Translations under genes and position numbers: made by a program | In this document: positions 23,277 through 31,152 of the stretch, piece after piece | Layout: each line of letters starts with the position of its first letter | How positions within the stretch are numbered: position 1 is the stretch's first letter | Notes under the pieces: model-generated | What the model saw: the letters and a program-made list of their open reading frames with translations, nothing else | Told to the model about the DNA's origin: nothing | Database searches by the model: none | NCBI RefSeq assembly: GCF_902712855.1 | Contig: NZ_LR743507.1 | Span: 5,504,501 to 5,568,500 of the forward strand | DNA length: 64,000 bases | DNA from: Variovorax paradoxus | Lineage (GTDB): Bacteria > Pseudomonadota > Gammaproteobacteria > Burkholderiales > Burkholderiaceae_C | Reading direction: 5' to 3'

Positions 23277-24299
23277 GTGGCGACCGACCCGACGACGCAC
23301 GCGCCCGCCTGGCGCTCGAAGCCGCACTGGCACAGGCTCGCGGCATGGCTGCTGCTGGCGCTGGCCTTCGCGGCGATGCTGCCCCTGCCCGCACGGGCCC
23401 AGATGCCGACCGAGGCCGCGCGGCCGCGCCCGCTGGCTGTGCCCGCGCCGAGCGCGCGCGTGATCGACCAGACCGGCACGCTCGACAGCGCGCAGCGCGC
23501 CGGCCTCGAAGCCAGGCTCGCGGCCTTCGAGCAGCGCAAGGGTTCGCAGATCGTGGTGCTGATGGTGCCGACCACGCAGCCCGAGGACATCGCGAGCTAC
23601 GCCAACCGCGTGGGCAACGAATGGAAGATCGGCCGCAAGGACGTCGGCGACGGCATGCTGGTGATCGTGGCCAAGGACGACCGCAAGATGCGCATCGAGG
23701 TCGCCAAGACGCTCGAGGGCGCGGTGCCCGACCTGGCGGCCGCGCGCATCATCGACGAGGAAATGAAGCCGCGCTTTCGCAACGGCGACTTCGCGGGCGG
23801 GCTGAACGCGGCGGTCGACCGGCTCGTGGGCCTGGTCGACGGCGAGCCGCTGCCGCAGCCCGAGCAACGCGCCGGCAGCGGGAGCGACGACCGCAGCATC
23901 GACTGGGGCGACTTCGCGATCTTTCTCTTCTTCGGCTTCTTCGCGGTCGCGCCCGTGGTGCGCGCCATTCTGGGCAAGGCCTTCGGCACGATGGTGATGG
24001 GCGGCGGCATGGGCGCGGTCTCGTTCTTCATCACGCACAACATGTTCATCTCGGTGATCGCGGGCCTGGTCGCGCTGATCGCCTCGGCCTTCGCCGGTTC
24101 GCGGCCGGCATTCGGCGGCGCAGGCGGCTCGGGGACGTCGGTGCGGCGCAGGAGCAGCAGCAGCGGCAGCAGCTGGGGCGGCGCGAGCAGTTCCGGCAGC
24201 AGCGACTGGTCGAGCAGCAGCAGTAGCAGCAGCAGCGGCAGTTTCAGCTCCGGGGGCGGCGGCGATTTCGGAGGCGGCGGCGCCTCGGGAGACTGGTGA
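23277..24299 (+). CDS. TPM-domain (YgcG-like) membrane protein with Ser/Gly-rich tail
   Basis: 340 residues from a GTG start 15 bp after lemA. A signal/anchor helix (AAWLLLALAFAAMLPLPARA) precedes the TPM domain (DQTGTLDSAQRAGLEARLAA through GNEWKIGRKDVGDGMLVIVA, about residues 62-200). Two or three membrane helices follow (residues 215-285). The tail is strongly Ser-rich with runs such as SSSSSSSS, then GGGGDFGGGGASGDW. The DFGGGGASGDW ending is a hallmark of the YgcG group. Function unknown; possibly a phosphatase-like or assembly role with LemA. Confidence 0.9.
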   Translation: MATDPTTHAPAWRSKPHWHRLAAWLLLALAFAAMLPLPARAQMPTEAARPRPLAVPAPSARVIDQTGTLDSAQRAGLEARLAAFEQRKGSQIVVLMVPTTQPEDIASYANRVGNEWKIGRKDVGDGMLVIVAKDDRKMRIEVAKTLEGAVPDLAAARIIDEEMKPRFRNGDFAGGLNAAVDRLVGLVDGEPLPQPEQRAGSGSDDRSIDWGDFAIFLFFGFFAVAPVVRAILGKAFGTMVMGGGMGAVSFFITHNMFISVIAGLVALIASAFAGSRPAFGGAGGSGTSVRRRSSSSGSSWGGASSSGSSDWSSSSSSSSSGSFSSGGGGDFGGGGASGDW

Positions 24300-24309
24300 G
24301 CAGGCAGCC

Positions 24310-24843
24310 ATGAAGAACACCCGACCCACCCTCTTCTCGCGGCTGCGCCGCATCTGGCGCCACCGATGGATCGACGATGCCGCCGCGACGCACCGCGTGC
24401 TGCCGCCCGATGTGCTCGACCGCCTCACCGCCCGCGTCGGTGCGAGCGAGCGCCGCCACAGCGGCGAGATCCGCATCTGCATCGAGGCCGGCCTGCCGAT
24501 GTCGTACCTGCGGCGCGACGCGCCGGCCCGGCAGCGCGCGGTGACGCTGTTCGGCAAGCTGCGGGTATGGGACACCGCGCACAACAACGGCGTGCTGATC
24601 TACCTGCTGCTGGCCGAGCACGCCATCGAGATCGTGGCCGACCGCGGCCTCAACGCGCACGTCGGCGCGGCCGAATGGGCTGCGATGACGCAGCGCATGG
24701 GCCTGGCGTTTCGCGAAGGGCGCTTCGAAGACGGGCTGACGCAGGCGCTGGAAGAGATCTCGGCGCTGCTGGTCGAGTACTTCCCGCTGGGCGAAGGCGA
24801 ACTCGACGTGAACGAACTGCCGGACGAGCCCGTGGTGCTCTGA
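24310..24843 (+). CDS. Second TPM-domain protein
   Basis: 177 residues, 10 bp after the first TPM gene. The domain core is RHSGEIRICIEAGLPMSYLR, TLFGKLRVWDTAHNNGVLIY, LAEHAIEIVADRGLNAHVG and MTQRMGLAFREGRFEDGLTQ. Unlike its neighbour it has no signal peptide or C-terminal membrane helices, so it is probably cytoplasmic or peripherally bound. The lemA-TPM-TPM order is common in proteobacteria, supporting a shared envelope-related function. Confidence 0.88.
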   Translation: MKNTRPTLFSRLRRIWRHRWIDDAAATHRVLPPDVLDRLTARVGASERRHSGEIRICIEAGLPMSYLRRDAPARQRAVTLFGKLRVWDTAHNNGVLIYLLLAEHAIEIVADRGLNAHVGAAEWAAMTQRMGLAFREGRFEDGLTQALEEISALLVEYFPLGEGELDVNELPDEPVVL

Positions 24844-24889
24844 GCCATTGGATTGCGTCCTCGCCCCGTCGGGGGAAGGCGCAGGACAG

Positions 24890-25567
24890 TCAGTCGGCGG
24901 CGGGCAGCGCCCACACGGCCGAGCCGCCCACGGCATGAAAGCGCCGGCCCGGCGCCGTCTCCATCAGCCAACCGCCGGTGAACTCTCCGAACGCCGGCAG
25001 CACGGCCTGCTGCGTGTCGCTCACGAAGCACGGCAAGCGCACGCTGTCGCGACCCGGGCCATGGAGCTTGCAGGCCGGATGCAGGTGCCCCGCGAGCACG
25101 AAATGCGTGGCATGCACCTGCGGGTGATGGCAGCAGGCGAACGGGCCCAGCAGGTACGGCTCGTCGACCGTCTCGATGCCGAGCGTGGCCGGCGGGTCGC
25201 CCGCGCGGCTGTCGTGGTTGCCGCGCACCAGCGTCATCGCGATGCCCGCATGGCGCTCGCGCCAGGGCTCGACGGTGGCCAGCACGCTGCGCGCCCGTGC
25301 CGCATGCAGGAAGTCGCCGAGGAACACGATGCGCCGCGGCCCCAGCCGAGCGATCAGCGCGTCGAGCCGCGCAAGGTTCTCGAGCGTGGTGCCGCCCGGC
25401 ACCGGCTGGCCGAGCGCACGGTAGGTCGCGGCCTTGCCCAGATGCAGATCGGCCACGAACAGCACGCCTTCGGCGGGCCACCACAGCGCGCGCTCGGGCA
25501 GCAGTTGCAGCAGTTCGCCGGCCCAGCGGACCTGGAGCGACGTGGAGGAAGGATCGGTTGGCGTCAC
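24890..25567 (-). CDS. pdeM: Ligase-associated DNA damage response metallophosphoesterase PdeM
   Basis: 225 residues from a GTG start. All calcineurin-like metal motifs are present: VADLHLGKA (DxH), VFLGDFLHA (GD), VRGNHDS (GNHD) and VLAGHLHPAC (GHxH). PdeM belongs to a bacterial repair set with an Lhr-type helicase, an ATP-dependent ligase and an MBL-fold exonuclease; the other three are encoded from 26130 to 32279 on the same strand. Here a trxC gene on the opposite strand separates pdeM from the rest, which is unusual. DNA or phosphodiester end processing is inferred from the family. Confidence 0.92.
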   Translation of the reverse strand: MTPTDPSSTSLQVRWAGELLQLLPERALWWPAEGVLFVADLHLGKAATYRALGQPVPGGTTLENLARLDALIARLGPRRIVFLGDFLHAARARSVLATVEPWRERHAGIAMTLVRGNHDSRAGDPPATLGIETVDEPYLLGPFACCHHPQVHATHFVLAGHLHPACKLHGPGRDSVRLPCFVSDTQQAVLPAFGEFTGGWLMETAPGRRFHAVGGSAVWALPAAD

Positions 25568-25644
25568 GGCGTGGAAGTGTCGCAAAAGACGACCGCAGCC
25601 GCGGCCGGCTTGCAATTGGCTCCTGCAGGCCCTATTTTTTGCGG

Positions 25645-26094
25645 ATGACCGAATCGACCTCGCTGCACATCGTCTGCCCGCATTGCCACACCACCAACCG
25701 CGTGCGCGAGGCACAGCTGGGCAGCGCGCCCGACTGCGGCAGCTGCCACCGCCCGCTGTTCACCGCCCATTCGACTGTATTGCCCGACGAAGCCACCTTC
25801 GACCGGCACATCGCGCGCAACGAGGTCCCGGTGCTGGTCGACTTCTGGGCACTGTGGTGCGGCCCCTGTCGCCAGATGGCGCCGGGCTACGAGCAGGCCG
25901 CGGCGCAGCTCGAGCCGAAGGTGCGCCTGGCCAAGGTCGACACCGAGGCCGTGCCCGCGCTCGGGGCCCGCTTCAACATCCGCAGCATCCCCACGCTGGC
26001 ACTGTTCCGCGGCGGGCGCGAGGTGGCGCGGCAGGCCGGTGCGATGGGTGCGGCGGACATCGTGCGCTGGGTCAAGGCGCACGGCGCGGGCTGA
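25645..26094 (+). CDS. trxC: Thioredoxin 2 (TrxC) with N-terminal zinc module
   Basis: 149 residues. The N-terminal zinc-binding module carries CPHC (residues 11-14) and CGSC (about 29-32). The thioredoxin fold follows with active site WCGPC at about residues 71-75, preceded by VPVLVDFWAL and followed by IRSIPTLALFRGGREVARQA containing the cis-Pro. TrxC reduces protein disulfides and is often under OxyR control. It faces away from pdeM, with its start about 78 bp from the pdeM start, and toward the helicase stop. Confidence 0.95.
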   Translation: MTESTSLHIVCPHCHTTNRVREAQLGSAPDCGSCHRPLFTAHSTVLPDEATFDRHIARNEVPVLVDFWALWCGPCRQMAPGYEQAAAQLEPKVRLAKVDTEAVPALGARFNIRSIPTLALFRGGREVARQAGAMGAADIVRWVKAHGAG

Positions 26095-26129
26095 CCGGCA
26101 CTTCACTCGCGGGACATCACGCGCGGCGC

Positions 26130-28778
26130 TCACAGCGGCGGCAGCGGCCTGGACGGCCTCCTGCGTTCGCGCCGCGGCGCGGGCGGCTTGCCGGCGCCTT
26201 CCTGTCCGAACGCCAGCGTGCTGCGCACGCGCTCCGCGCCGCCGGCCGTGACCGCGCCACCCGCGGCCTTCTCCAGCTGCTCGACCATGCGCGCGATGCG
26301 GTCCGCCACGTTCTCGTTCGACAGCTTCTCGCGGAACAGCTCGACCATCAACGGAAACGAGAACGGCGTCGGCCGCACCAGCGGCTTCAGCACCAGCGCC
26401 TGCGTGGCCATGCGCGCGAGGCTGGCTTGCAGGCGGCCGATCTCGAGTTCCTGCGCAAGCAGTTCCTGCTCGGCCTGCAGCAGCAGCCGGTTGGCAGGGT
26501 CGTACTTGCGGAACACCTCCCAGAAGAGCGACGAGGAGGCCTGCAGCTGCCTGCTGCTGCGCTTCTCGCCCGGGTAGCCCTGGAAGATCAGGCCCGACAC
26601 GCGCGCGATCTCGCGAAAGCGCCGCTGCGCGAGTTCGCCGGCATTGAGCGAGGCCAGCACTTCGTGCAGCAGCAGCGTGCGCGCCTCGCCGCCCTCCTGC
26701 GTGCCGTCCGGCAGGCGCAGCGCCTGCGGCAGCAAGGCGGGCCAGTCGACGTCCGTCGCGCTCAGCAGCTCGAAGCCGTAGTCGTTCACCGCAATGGAGA
26801 AGGTGCGGGCCTCGTGCTGGGCCACGCGCCACGCCAGCAGGCTGGCCAGCCCGAGGTGCACATGCCGTCCGGCGAAGGGATAGAGGAACAGGTGCGAGCC
26901 CTCGCGCGTGCGCAGTGTCTCGGCCAGCAGCGTGCGCGGCGTCGGCAGCGCGGACCACTGCTGCTGGATCTCCAGCAGCGGCCGCACGCACTGCAGCTCG
27001 GGCGAGTCGTAGCGTCCTTCGTCAGCCAGCGCGAGCTGCTCGACCACCGCATCGGCCAGCGTGTTCGACAGCGGCATGCGCCCGCCGTTCCAGCGCGGCA
27101 CCGCGGCCCGCTTGCCGCTGGCGCGCCGCACCCAGGCGGTCATGTCGTGGATGCGCACTAGCTCCAGCAGGCGGCCGCCGAACAGGAAGCAGTCGCCGGG
27201 CTTCATGCGCGCGACGAAGCCCTCTTCCACGCTGCCGATCTTCGCGCCGCCGACGAACTGCACCGCCATGCTCGCGTCGCTCACGATGGTGCCGATGTTC
27301 ATGCGATGCCGCCGCGCGAGCCGCGAATCGGGCACGCGCCACACGCCTTCGGCATCGGGCACGGCCCGCCGGTAGTCGGGATAGGCCGCGAGCGAAGGGC
27401 CGCCCTGCGCCACGAAGTCGAGGCACCACTGCCAGCTCTCGCGCGACAGGCGTTCGTAGGCCGCGGTGCCGCGCACTTCGTCGTACAGGTCGTCGGGCAC
27501 GAAGCCGCCGCCGAGCGCCACCGTCACCAGGTGCTGCACCAGCACGTCGAGCGGCTGGTCCGGCGAGTGGCGCGCCTCGATGTGCCCCTGCGCGATCGCG
27601 GTGCGCGCAGCCGAGCCTTCGACCATCTCGATGCTGTGCGTGGGCACGAGCGTGATGCGCGAGGGCCGCCCCGGTGCGTGGCCCGAACGGCCCGCGCGCT
27701 GCAGCAGCCGCGCCACGCCCTTGGGCGAGCCGATCTGCAGCACGCGTTCCACCGGGAGGAAGTCGACGCCCAGGTCCAGGCTCGACGTGCACACCACCGC
27801 CTTGAGCTCGCCGCTCTTCAGGCCTCGCTCGACCCACTCGCGCACCGCGCGGTCGAGCGAGCCATGGTGAAGCGCGATCGTGCCGGCCCACTCGGGGCGC
27901 GCCTCGAGCAGCGCCTGGTACCAGATCTCCGACTGCGAACGCGTGTTGGTGAAGACCAGCGTGGTGCTGCTCGCGGCGATCTCGTCGATCACCTGCGACA
28001 GCATCGTGAGGCCGAGATGGCCGCCCCACGGGAAGCGTTCGGCACGGCCGGGGAGCAGTGAATCGATGACGAGCGTCTTGGGCACCTGGCCCTGCACGAG
28101 CACGCCCTCCCCGTGGCCCAGCAGCGCGTGCATGGCTTCCTGCAGATTGCCCAGCGTCGCCGACATGCCCCAGACGGCCAGGCCCGGATTCCATCGCTTC
28201 AGCCGCGCCAGCGCGAGCTGCACCTGCACGCCGCGCTTGTTGCCCAGCAGCTCGTGCCACTCGTCGACGACCGTCATGCGCACATGGCCGAGCACCTCGC
28301 GGGCATCGGCGCGCGCGAGCAGCAGCGAGAGGCTTTCGGGCGTGGTGACGAGCACCGTGGGCAGCCGCTGGTTCTGCGCGCTGCGCTCGGTGGAAGATGT
28401 GTCGCCGCTGCGCGCGCCCGCGCTCCATGGTTGCACTTCATCGCCGAGGGCTTCGAGCGGCTGCTGCAGCGCGCGCAGCGTATCGGCGGCCAGCGCGCGC
28501 ATGGGCGTGATCCACAGCACGGTGAGCGGCGGCGGCGCAGGACGCGCTGTTGTCTTGCGGGCCTGCGAGAAGGCCTGCAGCGCGCCGAGCCAGACTGCAT
28601 AGGTCTTGCCTGCGCCGGTGGTCGCGTGGAGCATGCCCGACCGGCCTTCGGCGATGGCCTTCCACACCTCGCGCTGGAACTTGAACGGCTTCCAGCCGCG
28701 CACCTCGAACCATGCATCGAGGGCGGCCTTGACGCTCTTGCTCCTTCCCCCTCTGGAGGAAGGTTGGGATGGGGGCAT
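26130..28778 (-). CDS. Ligase-associated DEXH-box DNA helicase (Lhr-type)
   Basis: About 882 residues. A Q-motif region (WKPFKFQREVWKAI) is followed by Walker A ATTGAGKTYA, motif II DEWH (TVVDEWHELLGNKRG), motif III GMSATLGNL, TLVFTNTRSQSEI, motif V TSSLDLGVDFLPVERVLQIG and motif VI RAGRSGHAPGRPS. A long C-terminal Lhr core region follows. It should unwind DNA with the ligase and exonuclease encoded upstream in transcription. The start is odd: between the conserved LDAWFEVRGW and a palindromic repeat there is no ATG, GTG or TTG, so the first in-frame start, ATG 28778, lies inside the repeat and gives a repeat-coded head (MPPSQPSSRGGRSK). Confidence 0.9.
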   Translation of the reverse strand: MPPSQPSSRGGRSKSVKAALDAWFEVRGWKPFKFQREVWKAIAEGRSGMLHATTGAGKTYAVWLGALQAFSQARKTTARPAPPPLTVLWITPMRALAADTLRALQQPLEALGDEVQPWSAGARSGDTSSTERSAQNQRLPTVLVTTPESLSLLLARADAREVLGHVRMTVVDEWHELLGNKRGVQVQLALARLKRWNPGLAVWGMSATLGNLQEAMHALLGHGEGVLVQGQVPKTLVIDSLLPGRAERFPWGGHLGLTMLSQVIDEIAASSTTLVFTNTRSQSEIWYQALLEARPEWAGTIALHHGSLDRAVREWVERGLKSGELKAVVCTSSLDLGVDFLPVERVLQIGSPKGVARLLQRAGRSGHAPGRPSRITLVPTHSIEMVEGSAARTAIAQGHIEARHSPDQPLDVLVQHLVTVALGGGFVPDDLYDEVRGTAAYERLSRESWQWCLDFVAQGGPSLAAYPDYRRAVPDAEGVWRVPDSRLARRHRMNIGTIVSDASMAVQFVGGAKIGSVEEGFVARMKPGDCFLFGGRLLELVRIHDMTAWVRRASGKRAAVPRWNGGRMPLSNTLADAVVEQLALADEGRYDSPELQCVRPLLEIQQQWSALPTPRTLLAETLRTREGSHLFLYPFAGRHVHLGLASLLAWRVAQHEARTFSIAVNDYGFELLSATDVDWPALLPQALRLPDGTQEGGEARTLLLHEVLASLNAGELAQRRFREIARVSGLIFQGYPGEKRSSRQLQASSSLFWEVFRKYDPANRLLLQAEQELLAQELEIGRLQASLARMATQALVLKPLVRPTPFSFPLMVELFREKLSNENVADRIARMVEQLEKAAGGAVTAGGAERVRSTLAFGQEGAGKPPAPRRERRRPSRPLPPL

Positions 28779-29496
28779 GCGGCCTTCGACATCGCGCGGA
28801 CTTCGACGCCGCTTGCCCCCACCCCGCCCTCCCCAGAGGGGAGGAGCAATACGGGATCCTCTGGCTCGCTCACTTGAACACCCCGGATGTCTTGCTCCTT
28901 CCCGCTCTGGGAGAAGGCTGGGAAGGGGGCACGCGGCCTTCGACATCGCGCGGACTTCGAGGCCGCTTGCCCCCACCCCGCCCTCCCCCAGAGGGAGGGG
29001 CAATACGGGATCCTCTGGCTCGGTCACTTGAACACCCCGGATGCCTTGCTCCTTCCCCCTCTGGGGGAAGGCTGGGATGGGGGCACGCGGCCTTCGGCAT
29101 CGCGCGGACTTCGACGCCGCTTGCCCCCACCCCGCCCTCCCGCAGAGGGGAGGGAGCAATACGGGATCCTCTGGCTCGGTCACTGAACACCCCCGGATGC
29201 CTTGCTCCTTCCCCCTCTGGGGGAAGGCTGGGATGGGGGCACGCGGCCTTCGACATCGCGCGGACTTCGACGCCGCTTGCCCCCACCCCTGCCCTCCCCC
29301 AGAGGGGGAGGGAGCAATACGGGATCCTCTGGCTCGCTCACTTGAACACCCCCGGATACCTTGCTCCTTCCCCCTCTGGGGGAAGGCTGGGATGGGGGCA
29401 CGCGGCCTTCGACATCGCGCGGACTTCGACGCCGCTTGCCCCCACTTCCGCCCTCCCCCAGAGGGGGAGGGAGAAATCCGGGATCCGTGGGGTCGG
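28737..29496. repeat. Five tandem copies of a 154-159 bp palindromic element (family B)
   Basis: Units start with CTTGCTCCTTCC at 28737, 28891, 29045, 29201 and 29360. Each has near-perfect terminal inverted repeats of about 38 bp (left CCCTCTGGGGGAAGGCTGGG, right CCCTCCCCCAGAGGGGGAGG), a core with TTCGACATCGCGCGGACTTC, and a 35-bp link ACGGGATCCTCTGGCTCG. The link is repeated too, so the array arose by tandem duplication of element plus flank. The 3' end of unit 5 joins the ligase stop, and unit 1 provides the helicase start. No transposase is encoded. Confidence 0.93.
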
Positions 29497-31152
29497 TCAT
29501 CCGGGCAGCAGCGCAGCGAGCGTCTGCAAGGTGTCCGCCTCCGACACCGGCTTGTCTTCGCGCCACCGCAGCATGCGCGGAAAGCGCACGGCGATGCCGC
29601 TCTTGTGCCGCGTGCTGCGCGCGATGCCTTCGAAGCCCAGTTCGAACACCAGCGTCGGCTTCACGCTCTTCACCGGCCCGAAGCTCTCGATGGTGGTCTT
29701 GCGGATGACCGCGTCCACGCGCCCCATCTCCGCGTCGGTGAGGCCCGAGTAGGCCTTGGCGAAGGGCACGAGCTTGCGGTCCTCCTGCCCGGGCGGGCCG
29801 TCCCACACCGCGAAGGTGTAGTCGCTGTAGAGGCTCGCGCGCCGGCCGTGGCCGCGCTGCGCGTAGATCAGCACGGCGTCGATGCTCAGCGGCTCGATCT
29901 TCCACTTCCACCAGACACCGACGTCCTTGGTGCGGCCCACGCCGTACTGCGCGTCGCGGCGCTTGAGCATCATGCCCTCGACGCCCATGCTGCGCGCGGC
30001 TTCGCGCTGCCTGGCGAGATCGGTCCAGTCGGCGCCCTCGAGCATCGGGCTGGGCAGCAGCGACGGATGCTGCAGGCGCACGACGAGTTCATCGAGCAGC
30101 ACGCGCCGCTGCGACTGAGGCAGCGCGCGCAGGTCGCGCCCCTCCCATTCGAGCAGGTCGTAGGCCAGCAGCACCACGGGAATCTCGCGCAGCAGCTTGG
30201 GGCCGAGGGTCTTGCGGCCGATACGCCTTTGCAGCTCGGCGAAAGGCTGAACCCTGTCCTCGCGCCACACGGCGATCTCGCCGTCGATGACGGTGCCGTC
30301 GGGCAGGGCCTCGCCGAGCACCGCAAGTTCGGGGAAGCGCTCGGTCACCAGCTCTTCGCCGCGCGACCACACCCAGGCCACGCCGGCGCGCTTCACCAGC
30401 TGCGCGCGGATGCCGTCCCACTTCCACTCGACGATCCAGCCGGCCGGAGGCCCGAGCACCGCGTCGAACTGCCCGACCGGAATGTTGAAGGGATGCGCGA
30501 GGAAGAACGGGTACGGCTGCCCGCTGGTCTTCTGCACCTGCTCGGAACTCGACTCGGGCGCGATCAGCGCGAGGTAGTCGCCCTGCTGCGGCCGCGCGCC
30601 GATGTGCGTGTAGCCCATGAGGCGCTGCGCGACGCGCTTGGCGTCGATGCCGCCGACCGCCGCGAGCGCCTGCGTGACCTGCAGCTTCGACACGCCCACG
30701 CGGAACGCCCCGGTGATGAGCTTGAAGTACACGAGCCGTTCTTCGGCAGCCAACTGCCGCCATTGCGCACGCAGGCGGTCCGCAAGCTGCTCGGGCGCGG
30801 CCTTCGCGGCTTCGCGCAAGGGCAGCAGGTGCTGCTCGACCCATGCCGCGAGGCCGAGGTCGTGCACCTCGCTCGGCGGAGGCAACAACAGTGCGATGGT
30901 CTCGGCCAGGTCGCCCACGGCGTCGTAGCTTTCGTCGAAGAGCCACTCGGGCAGGCCCGCGGATTCCTGCGCGAGCAGGCGCAGCAGCTTGGTGGGCACG
31001 AGCTGGCGCGGCTTGCCGCCGGCCAGGAAGTACACGGCCCATGCGGCATCGTCCGCGCCGGCCTCGCGCAGGTAGCGCTGCAGCGCGGCCTGCTTGGCAA
31101 GGTTCGATGTGCTCGCGTCGAGCTCGCGGTACAGCGCGGCAAAGGCCTTCAT
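29497..31152 (-). CDS. ATP-dependent DNA ligase (ligase-associated repair system)
   Basis: 551 residues. The N-terminal DNA-binding domain (KAFAALYRELDASTSNLAKQ) precedes the nucleotidyltransferase domain with the adenylation motif EWKWDGIRAQL, whose Lys becomes AMP-modified. VIDGEIAVW, VLLAYDLLEWEGRDL, EGMMLKRRDAQYG and WWKWKIEPLSIDAVLIYA give the other ligase motifs, and a C-terminal OB domain follows. It is a monomeric LigB/LigC-like enzyme without the LigD polymerase or nuclease modules. The start overlaps the exonuclease stop (ATGA). Between it and the helicase lie five palindromic repeats. Confidence 0.95.
   Translation of the reverse strand: MKAFAALYRELDASTSNLAKQAALQRYLREAGADDAAWAVYFLAGGKPRQLVPTKLLRLLAQESAGLPEWLFDESYDAVGDLAETIALLLPPPSEVHDLGLAAWVEQHLLPLREAAKAAPEQLADRLRAQWRQLAAEERLVYFKLITGAFRVGVSKLQVTQALAAVGGIDAKRVAQRLMGYTHIGARPQQGDYLALIAPESSSEQVQKTSGQPYPFFLAHPFNIPVGQFDAVLGPPAGWIVEWKWDGIRAQLVKRAGVAWVWSRGEELVTERFPELAVLGEALPDGTVIDGEIAVWREDRVQPFAELQRRIGRKTLGPKLLREIPVVLLAYDLLEWEGRDLRALPQSQRRVLLDELVVRLQHPSLLPSPMLEGADWTDLARQREAARSMGVEGMMLKRRDAQYGVGRTKDVGVWWKWKIEPLSIDAVLIYAQRGHGRRASLYSDYTFAVWDGPPGQEDRKLVPFAKAYSGLTDAEMGRVDAVIRKTTIESFGPVKSVKPTLVFELGFEGIARSTRHKSGIAVRFPRMLRWREDKPVSEADTLQTLAALLPG

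Noticed and set aside
28779..29183. Helicase start further upstream in the repeat array
   Set aside because: The frame stays open across several units, but the added residues are wholly repeat-coded and duplicated.
28737..29496. CRISPR or protein-coding repeats
   Set aside because: Units are palindromic and both repeat and link are conserved; frames crossing them differ from strand to strand.
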